Source: Fragilaria radians
Taxonomy: Eukaryota > Bacillariophyta > Fragilariophyceae > Fragilariales > Fragilariaceae
Direction: 5' to 3'
Assembly: GCA_900642245.1 (NCBI GenBank)
Contig: CAAAJI010000143.1
Coordinates: 48,453 to 61,108 of the forward strand
Length of the DNA: 12,656 bases
Shown: positions 6,410-12,656 of the stretch, piece after piece
Layout: the number at the start of each line of letters is the position of its first letter
How positions within the stretch are numbered: the stretch's first letter is position 1
Notes under the pieces: generated by a model
The model's input: only the letters and a program-made list of their open reading frames with translations
The model's database searches: none
Told to the model about the DNA's origin: nothing
Made by a program: the position numbers and the translations under genes

Positions 6410-9400
6410 TTAGTCAGGTACTGCTACGTTGCTTGATACTGAACAAAGCATGGAAAAATTCAAGAGATGGTCATACTGAGTTGTAGAGGAACGATTGGAG
6501 ATTGAGCAGTTTGCAGTGTTGTACGCCAGACAGAATGCGTGCTCAATATTTGATCCCTTTGCGGCAAACACGTATGTCTTTGAAATTTTCCGTGGTTCTT
6601 CTTTCCAGCAATGAATATGAGATATGCACCCAGCGTCACGTATCTGTCGCCATTGCGCAAGCTTTCCAAAGTATACGCTGTCATCATATAAGCTATTCAT
6701 TGCGGTGGCTGAAACGATACCGTTTTGTCGCAAATGACGGATCAAATTTTGCATATCCAAAGGGCACAGCGATGATCCATGGATAATGTCACATCTTTTC
6801 TCGTGGGATACGGAAAAGTATATTGGCACCGTTTTACACGTATCGCCAATGACATGATGAATTCGATTTTCTCCAAAATCATTTTTCAGCTTCTGAAGTA
6901 TGGGAAGTTGATAGGAACGATCAAATTTATCAAACGTAACAACTTCTACTCTTTTCGATGCCTGGAGAAATAAAGCGGCGGAATGTCCTGCGCCAAAGCC
7001 AGTTTCACAAACTCGGATAGTTTCGTTGACATTTAACTTTGCCTCAAGGTAACGAATGACTGAAATGAATACATGCGACTGTCTTGGGTAGAGAAATAAG
7101 CCACCCGATAGTTTTACGTTATTTCCAAAGCTTTTCACAGCCTTGTCCAATTTGTTCCAATAGCCATGTATCTGTTTGTATTTACTTTGTAGTTCACCTG
7201 CTTGATCATTATCGCATGGTACTCCTTCCAGGCTGTATGATTGATTCAAAGTTTCTTCACTTCTGTTACTGTATTGCCCTCTCCATCGGTGAAGATGCAC
7301 CATCTGAGGATCCTCTTCGAATTCAACATGGGCCTTATATAGCTTTGCGCCAAGGGAGTGGTCACGACAAAAGACTGCCTGATTGACTTCAAATGGATTA
7401 CAAACTCCAAAATCAGGCGAGCGAACAATTTCAATTGGACAAAAGTCAAGAGGAATTTTTCTATCAGTACAATTCAATCCTGATGGTATTTTGTCGTTCA
7501 ATAGATTGAACCGCCATTTTGGTCGTCCCAATTCAGGCCTGCCTGTGATGAGTTCTTTTAGCATGGTGTAGAGATCATAAGGGGTGACAACCTTATCGCT
7601 GTTAGCCAATAGATTATCAAAGGCGTACTTTTTGGGCATGACAACTTCCGTCCAAGGTTGGATATGTTCTATTTGAGTGCTGAAATCAACAGTCGCTGCG
7701 TCACCTCCCTGTAAACCGTGATCTGACCTTATCAGAATAATTGTATTCTTGGCAATATCACTTCCGACAAACGTCTCAAGAAATTTGGAAAGCGAAACAT
7801 CATACTCTTCTACAGCCAATGGAATTTTTGCTGTGTCATTCGAATATATATGCGCCGCCATCGAGTTCAAGTAAGCGAATTTGGGAAAGTCGCGATATGC
7901 CTGCCACATTTGGTCGAGCACATCAAGACCGATTTTTTGAGATGCTTCTCCGTATTCGACATCAATACAGTTTCCTTCGATTTTACGCTTGTATAGTTGG
8001 TCAATGAGATCTGTGGGATTCTGGAGCTTAATTATTCGACAAAAGATTTGATCTAGGTGGATATCTGACTTTAAATCAAATACATTGTCTTGTACGACCC
8101 AAGGGCTGCCTGGGTAACAAAACTCTTCGCCAAAAAACGTGACATATCCGTTTTCCTTTGCAATATCATATAAAAATGGATTTCTGGGCTGTACAGGGCA
8201 ATAAACTGTATGCCACACAGGTCCTAAGCTTCTTAGTTCTAATTCAAACTCAAATGTCGATGGGTCCAGACAAATATCCCCAACAGCTGCTCTCTTATCA
8301 AAGCATGATTCGTGTCGTAAAGTTGTTACGCAACCACTCAAACTTGCGACTTGATTCGAAACTGAGTTCGGACCCACCACAGCAAAGGTAGGGAAATCGA
8401 CGCTACAAAAACTATTTCGGCATTTTCCATCTTGGCTGACACGAATTTTTTCCAAAAGTTTTCTGGTTCGAGGAACATGCCGATCTGCGTGAGCTACAGA
8501 AACAGAGTCAACTTCAATAATCAAAATACTAGGGGCAATGTCCCCCGCCCTTGCTTGAGTGGCCGTTTCCAATCGTTGAAGGACACTATCGTCCTTTAAG
8601 ACTCGCGTTTCCAAGTGGGTAGGGATGCCGGGACATTTAACCATGGAAAAGTATTCGTTCGGAGAGGATGAAGTAGATGACGTCCAAGGGTGACTGTTGC
8701 ATGGATACCAATCTTTTTGACTTGTAGAGCAACTACATGTAGTGTTCCGATTTCGAAAAGTCTTTAACACATTTCGTACGTTGAATTTAGTTGGAATGCA
8801 TAAGCGCCTCTTCCAACGATGATCTCGAGGAATGTCAGCATAAAATGACAATAAAGATGGCACGATTACTGCCTTGCTTGAATCAGATTTGGTAACAGAA
8901 TTAAAGATTTGGCAGTATATATTAGGGATCTCATTGACATCGTAACAGGATTGGCGAGTGGATGGAAGAATTTCTAGAAGTGAACGACCGGTGGACAACG
9001 TGTCTATTGGTAATGCAGCGATGTGAAGTAGAGTTTTGTGAACGTCAAATGCAGTAATCCATTTGTCACTATTGCTGAGCAGACTCGAAGTGGATCTTTC
9101 CAATCTATTGGGTAATCGAACATACAACACAGGTTGACTCCTTTCTTTCTTTCCCGCTTCTAATTGAAAATAGGGACCATAATGAAGGCCATGATCTGAA
9201 ATCAAAATAACCATCGTATTATCCATGCGAGACACAGAAGATGTAATCCATTGGAGAAAACTTGACAGAGATAGATCCACTGCTTTCCCCAATGTCATGG
9301 TATCCTCATGAGTATCAATCAATGATAAGAATGCAGCCCACGGCTGCTTAATTTTTTCATATGTCTCAATAAATTGTTTGGTGTGATTTATCAAGTAGTC

Positions 9401-11230
9401 TGCCGCCAAATGACTTCCAATGCAATTCGGTCGAGCAAAGTGAAAGCAGAATAATTCGTGAAGACCATGGCCATGAGTAGTTTTAGGCATCATACTTTGT
9501 ACCATATTGGAATTTGCAATACAACCATCCTCAGCTTTCAATGTAACATAACCTTTTTCATTTAATTTGTCCCATACCCAAGTCGTCTCTCCAGATATTC
9601 CATCACGATTTGTAAGTTTCATTCCGGCATACAAGGCAGCTTGATTTGGACCAGAATTGTTACCAACAGTTGTATACCGATTAAAGGGAACATATTTGGG
9701 TCTATCTTCTAAATAACGTACAGTTTTTGGCATAATGAAATCAAACTGTGCACGTGATATCGGATCCATCAAAATGACTAAAATATTGGGTCTTTCTGCA
9801 GCGTTGGTGTTAGAAACACGTTTACTTGGAAGGATGCGAGTGACACAAGAGACTTGAAAATTGGGTTTCCATGACGATGTCCCTAATTTGTCGGTACCAG
9901 TTGTCGTTAGGAGTTGATTGCAATCTGCCTTAATGCAGGCATGTTCCTTCATGGAGGACGTCCAGAGCCGTACACGATTACGATAATGACGTCGATTAGT
10001 ATGAAATGCTTCCGTGACATTCCGTTCATCACAAAAGATGTCCATGGAGTCCCATACGTCATCATTATGTTCGTCATGAAAAGGTCGAAATTTCAATGTC
10101 AACGTAAAGTTATAGGTTGGACAAGATTTCAAAATGACGCGATCCACCATGTCATGTCGTTCTTTCTTAGGATCGAGATATGGGAAAGGCCAAAGTTGTT
10201 TGCTATACTTGGATGCTTGTAAATACTCTCTTCGAGATGGGATAGCAAGGTCCAATCCTTGAGTGGCAAAGAGGTAAGCCTGAAATTGAAATGTTTTAGG
10301 TACGATTGATCCCGATGATCTGGAATGAAGCAAAGCAAGTGTCCTACTCATAGCGGCAGAGTAGGCCCCCCAGAAAAAGAAATTGTCGATATTGTCATGT
10401 GTTATCAAACTGTTTGGCAGAAAGACTCCTGGTTCTTCACTTTGACATGCCTCATCTGTACTCCAAAAGTCACTGGCACTTAATAATTGTACTTTGTAGT
10501 TACGATTTAGGAGATGTTGTATCGTCTGTCTTCCATTGTATGAATATTGGTATGTATGTTTAGTAATGTTTTGAATGTGAACGTTGATTGCAATACCCAA
10601 AACAATGTATGTCATTGTGGGTCCATTGGTAAGAAATTTGTTTGCAGCCTTGTCAGAAGAGAATACTGGATAATCCGTGTCGATGATTGTCAAAAGTACC
10701 CATTTAGGACGATTGGAGTTCGAAAACCACCAATGATCTATCGTAGTCGAGCTAATGGGATGTACAACATGTCTTTCCTCGTTGGCCATTTTTATGAAAT
10801 TGGATATGACACTTGAATTCTTAGAGGAGGACATGATGATTACATTCGATTGTGCGATATCTCTTGATAAGATTCGATGTGCCAGCTCTCGCATGACATG
10901 ACCATAGGGTAATATCTCCTTGGGTGTCAAAAATCGACTGTCACCACATAGAGATTGACGTGTATGAATAAAGTTTATTTCATAAGGCCTTATTGAAAAA
11001 ATATTCTTATGAAAGATTTCATTGATGTTTAGGGAGGTCTCTACGGATGGCAAGTCCAATGTCGTTGAAAAATTTGGACTATCTTTGTCATGCCAATTGT
11101 TCTTCCCGAACAGGAGATAAAAATGATAAATCACGAATGGTACCAACAGGATAAGAAACGTAAGCACAGTTGGTCTTCGTAAGAGCAGCAGAACTTTTGA
11201 AGGATGTTTCTTATCATGTGCGTTCATCAT
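6410..11230 (-). CDS. Type II membrane protein: two DUF229 sulfatase-like domains plus C-terminal methyltransferase
   Basis: This 1606-residue protein is unbroken over 4.8 kb. Residues 21-41 are a signal anchor (VLTFLILLVPFVIYHFYLLF) after a short basic tail, so the bulk should face the Golgi lumen or outside. Residues 42-475 are unassigned (FQAYLFATQGLDLAIPSR is a striking block). Sulfatase-like domain I (about 479-765) has PNILVILMD (D489), NSGPN (S526), DTHED (H641) and SDHGLHYG (D679/H680). Domain II (about 895-1230) repeats this: SILIIEVD (D908), NSVSN (S956), AAH (H1127), SDHGLQGG (D1170/H1171). The methyltransferase-like end (about 1355-1575) has VCETGFGAGHSA, VVTFDKFD, VIGDTC and CDIIHG. 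N-x-S/T sites are numerous. The start at 11230 is chosen over ATG 11308 because only the sequence from this double ATG on is open in paralogue A. The architecture suggests a secreted-polymer modifying enzyme; the substrate is unknown. Confidence 0.88.
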   Translation of the reverse strand: MMNAHDKKHPSKVLLLLRRPTVLTFLILLVPFVIYHFYLLFGKNNWHDKDSPNFSTTLDLPSVETSLNINEIFHKNIFSIRPYEINFIHTRQSLCGDSRFLTPKEILPYGHVMRELAHRILSRDIAQSNVIIMSSSKNSSVISNFIKMANEERHVVHPISSTTIDHWWFSNSNRPKWVLLTIIDTDYPVFSSDKAANKFLTNGPTMTYIVLGIAINVHIQNITKHTYQYSYNGRQTIQHLLNRNYKVQLLSASDFWSTDEACQSEEPGVFLPNSLITHDNIDNFFFWGAYSAAMSRTLALLHSRSSGSIVPKTFQFQAYLFATQGLDLAIPSRREYLQASKYSKQLWPFPYLDPKKERHDMVDRVILKSCPTYNFTLTLKFRPFHDEHNDDVWDSMDIFCDERNVTEAFHTNRRHYRNRVRLWTSSMKEHACIKADCNQLLTTTGTDKLGTSSWKPNFQVSCVTRILPSKRVSNTNAAERPNILVILMDPISRAQFDFIMPKTVRYLEDRPKYVPFNRYTTVGNNSGPNQAALYAGMKLTNRDGISGETTWVWDKLNEKGYVTLKAEDGCIANSNMVQSMMPKTTHGHGLHELFCFHFARPNCIGSHLAADYLINHTKQFIETYEKIKQPWAAFLSLIDTHEDTMTLGKAVDLSLSSFLQWITSSVSRMDNTMVILISDHGLHYGPYFQLEAGKKERSQPVLYVRLPNRLERSTSSLLSNSDKWITAFDVHKTLLHIAALPIDTLSTGRSLLEILPSTRQSCYDVNEIPNIYCQIFNSVTKSDSSKAVIVPSLLSFYADIPRDHRWKRRLCIPTKFNVRNVLKTFRNRNTTCSCSTSQKDWYPCNSHPWTSSTSSSPNEYFSMVKCPGIPTHLETRVLKDDSVLQRLETATQARAGDIAPSILIIEVDSVSVAHADRHVPRTRKLLEKIRVSQDGKCRNSFCSVDFPTFAVVGPNSVSNQVASLSGCVTTLRHESCFDKRAAVGDICLDPSTFEFELELRSLGPVWHTVYCPVQPRNPFLYDIAKENGYVTFFGEEFCYPGSPWVVQDNVFDLKSDIHLDQIFCRIIKLQNPTDLIDQLYKRKIEGNCIDVEYGEASQKIGLDVLDQMWQAYRDFPKFAYLNSMAAHIYSNDTAKIPLAVEEYDVSLSKFLETFVGSDIAKNTIILIRSDHGLQGGDAATVDFSTQIEHIQPWTEVVMPKKYAFDNLLANSDKVVTPYDLYTMLKELITGRPELGRPKWRFNLLNDKIPSGLNCTDRKIPLDFCPIEIVRSPDFGVCNPFEVNQAVFCRDHSLGAKLYKAHVEFEEDPQMVHLHRWRGQYSNRSEETLNQSYSLEGVPCDNDQAGELQSKYKQIHGYWNKLDKAVKSFGNNVKLSGGLFLYPRQSHVFISVIRYLEAKLNVNETIRVCETGFGAGHSAALFLQASKRVEVVTFDKFDRSYQLPILQKLKNDFGENRIHHVIGDTCKTVPIYFSVSHEKRCDIIHGSSLCPLDMQNLIRHLRQNGIVSATAMNSLYDDSVYFGKLAQWRQIRDAGCISHIHCWKEEPRKISKTYVFAAKGSNIEHAFCLAYNTANCSISNRSSTTQYDHLLNFSMLCSVSSNVAVPD

Positions 11231-11349
11231 GTCACCAACTATGCAATCAGAAAAACACAAATATATTGTTGTGAAACATCGTCCTGATGGAACTGGAACA
11301 AAATGCACCCGTCTAAGTCATTGGGTTCCTATCCCTATCCTTCAAAGAT
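11231..11349 (-). promoter_or_regulatory. Conserved 5' flank of gene B (leader/promoter)
   Basis: This flank aligns with 557-664 upstream of paralogue A. The most conserved part is a 27-base block at 11323-11349, identical in both copies, 93-119 bases upstream of the ATG. In this copy the frame stays open upstream to an ATG at 11308, but in copy A the corresponding codon CGA is TGA, so the stretch is best read as untranslated leader. It marks the edge of detectable homology between the two gene copies. Confidence 0.55.
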
Positions 11350-11715
11350 GCAAAAAACATGATGACTATGACCATGCCATGATGAAATGAACGGATTATT
11401 TCCATTCATATTTAACTTATATTTTGAATGCACTTATGGATGTCAAGCAATATCTATTGGTAAATAGTATGAATAGGATAAGTAATACATTTTGGAGATG
11501 TTCCGTTATACAGCATAGACCAATTAGATTTTTCTCATTAGGTTTCCTTCTGTGGTATACTCTTGGAGCGATGGATAATTTAATGGTGCGGAAATATGAA
11601 ATCAAAGAAGGAAATCTCATTGTCTTGAGTCACAAATGAGATTGTCAAACATCCTTGACCTCACTAATATTAAAATCATAATATTAATTTAAGAATGAGT
11701 AATCTAACTCACAGT
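11350..11715. other. Intergenic, nothing recognised
   Basis: Two overlapping opposite-strand frames of about 70 codons lie at 11417-11639. Neither has a recognisable domain or homologue that I know, and they shadow each other. AT-rich spacer upstream of gene B. Confidence 0.4.
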
Positions 11716-11991
11716 TTGACTCATTTAAAATAGTACCAGACAAGAGTTACAAGTCTCATACGTTTATTATTGGGAATATTACTCGAATGCAGTATCTTGA
11801 ATTGAAATGTATTTTATCTAATGGATGAAACTGCATCACAGCGTTTCCTAGGACTCATACACCCAGGCAAGATTGACTCATTCAATATAGTAACAAGGCA
11901 AGAGTCACAAGCCTCATTTGCATAGTATTGGAAAGTTACTCGAATGCACTATCTAAATTTGAAATGTATTGTATCAAATGGATGGCAGTGC
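11716..11991. repeat. Direct repeat pair of 119 bp (11716-11834 and 11873-11991)
   Basis: Two imperfect copies, both starting ttgactcatt and ending in atggatg(a/g)-(a/c)...tgc, are offset by 157 bases and share blocks such as caagagt(t/c)acaag, attactcgaatgca-like and gaaatgtatt. The copies differ at many sites, so the duplication is old. A related fragment (gagtcacaa) appears at about 11629-11637. No coding potential is visible; this could be a decayed small transposon or a duplicated regulatory segment. Confidence 0.7.
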
Positions 11992-12048
11992 CGACTGCAC
12001 CTGCTCTTTGATTCATCCGGAATGGTTTTTAGACCTCTTGTTGACGTC

Positions 12049-12127
12049 TTTTTCATACCATTGCCACAGTTACTTGCTAGTCTTTTCATTGGGCAAGTAA
12101 GTGATTGAATGGTATATATATGAAAAA
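12049..12127. repeat. Long imperfect hairpin
   Basis: Three nested complementary segments make one fold-back: TTTTTCAT (12049-12056) with ATGAAAAA (12120-12127), ACCATT (12057-12062) with AATGGT (12108-12113), and TTACTTGC (12070-12077) with GCAAGTAA (12093-12100). The loop is 16 bases, with a symmetric 7x7 internal loop and one 6-base bulge. Every paired segment is perfect. It lies in the noncoding spacer between the right-hand gene and gene B. It could be a structured RNA, a small fold-back transposon or a chance structure. Confidence 0.55.
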
Positions 12128-12343
12128 AAAATCATTTTTCATGATTCCACCACGGTCTTTCCCACATGGTACGCAATGTAGAGTGTTACATCGTTAACTT
12201 CCATCCTATCTTGTTTGTTTGGCTTCTTGAATACATCTTCAATACTTCGTAGCAGTACTATTGTCCTTGACTTGTAATATGACCCTTGTCAGCTTGTACC
12301 TTACGCTTATTAAGATATTGCAAAACACAAGTTTCTAGGAATA

Positions 12344-12358
12344 ATGATGATGATGATG
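12344..12358. repeat. (ATG)5 microsatellite
   Basis: Five perfect ATG units just downstream of the minus-strand stop codon at 12405, within the presumed 3' untranslated region of that gene. Confidence 0.8.
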
Positions 12359-12404
12359 TGAAATTAACAAGTATAAATGCTGTAATTATCCACCTAGTAC
12401 TACT

Positions 12405-12656
12405 TTATTGAAAATCTGTCCATTCATCATTGTCCAAATCCTCCTTTGATGTTGTTGTCGATGAGGATGGAGGTGGCGGTTTTTTCCGTAATACCGGTAC
12501 GACAGTTGATTGGTAGGATCGATTGCAGGATTCCTTGGGTAGAGACGAAACAGGATGATTTTCCAAAGTTGATTGTTCTGGTGATTCATGTTGATATTCC
12601 AATTGTTGTTTCCTAGCCAATAGTTCACGTTGACGACTTCGTTCATAATCCTGTAA
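12405..12656 (-). CDS. C-terminal end of a gene entering from the right, possibly a NECAP-like adaptor
   Basis: On the minus strand the frame is open from the right edge to TAA 12407-12405. It codes a charged helical stretch (ERSRQRELLARKQQLEYQ), a Ser/Pro-rich linker with KKPPPPSSS, and an acidic end, DLDNDEWTDFQ. The terminal W-x-x-F with acidic surroundings is the type of short motif that NECAPs and other clathrin adaptors use to bind adaptin ears. The extreme edge reads TTACAG, a good splice acceptor, so the last exon may begin at 12650 with GAT. The link to NECAP is an inference from this tail and from the NECAP-like exon that precedes the paralogous gene at 782-951; sequence to the right would settle it. 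That it is the real end of a coding region is likely but not proved, since a second open frame overlaps it. Confidence 0.5.
   Translation of the reverse strand, partial: LQDYERSRQRELLARKQQLEYQHESPEQSTLENHPVSSLPKESCNRSYQSTVVPVLRKKPPPPSSSTTTSKEDLDNDEWTDFQ

Noticed and set aside
6502..10816. Many plus-strand and alternate-frame open stretches of 60-100 codons within 6410-11308
   Set aside because: They lie inside the single 1600-codon minus-strand gene, have no recognisable domains and are shadows of it.
11417..11639. Overlapping 67- and 71-codon frames on opposite strands
   Set aside because: No similarity to anything I recognise, no paralogous copy and no splice or motif support.
12386..12646. 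86-codon minus-strand frame overlapping the right-hand gene end
   Set aside because: Its Asn/His-rich composition looks like a shifted reading of the Ser/Pro-rich frame that ends in the acidic DEWTDFQ tail; the latter is more protein-like and stays open to the window edge.

Overview
The window looks like nuclear DNA of a stramenopile alga, most likely a diatom. It is AT-rich and holds one very long intron-free secretory-pathway reading frame, a decayed Ty1/copia retrotransposon, a decayed fragment of a beta-rich extracellular-type domain that I recall from diatom proteins, and two pieces of a gene next door that looks intron-containing. The organism call rests on this combination and is an inference. 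There are no bacterial features.

Layout, left to right. Positions 1-556 (minus) are the 5' end of gene copy A, whose body runs off the left edge. Positions 782-951 (minus) are a lone first exon of a NECAP-type endocytic adaptor (PHear domain start), with a splice donor but no following exon. Positions 1236-1768 (minus) are a frameshifted fragment of a secreted or repetitive domain. Positions 1984-5298 (plus) are a heavily decayed copia element: gag, two damaged zinc knuckles, protease, GAG-pre-integrase, a deleted integrase core, a partial reverse transcriptase and RNase H. It ends in a polypurine tract and the likely start of the 3' LTR at 5299. A small fold-back insertion (4690-4854) sits inside it. 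Positions 5299-6409 are noncoding, with a 65-bp tandem repeat at 6001-6130. Positions 6410-11230 (minus) are gene copy B, the main gene of the window. Positions 11350-12404 are noncoding, with a 119-bp direct repeat pair and a long imperfect hairpin. Positions 12405-12656 (minus) are the C-terminal end of another gene, possibly the intact NECAP-like neighbour.

Gene copy B encodes a large single-pass (type II) membrane protein of 1606 residues. After an N-terminal region I cannot assign, it has two successive DUF229-type sulfatase-like (alkaline phosphatase superfamily) domains and a C-terminal SAM-dependent methyltransferase-like domain. This suggests a Golgi or extracellular enzyme acting on glycans or other secreted polymers; the substrate cannot be read from sequence. 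Copy A is a diverged paralogue in the same orientation. It differs by in-frame indels only, and comparing the two copies fixes the start codon.

The order NECAP-like gene then DUF229 gene, both on the minus strand, appears twice. This suggests a segmental tandem duplication. In the left unit, a deletion from NECAP intron 1 to just upstream of the DUF229 gene removed most of the adaptor gene, and the copia element and other debris lie between the units.
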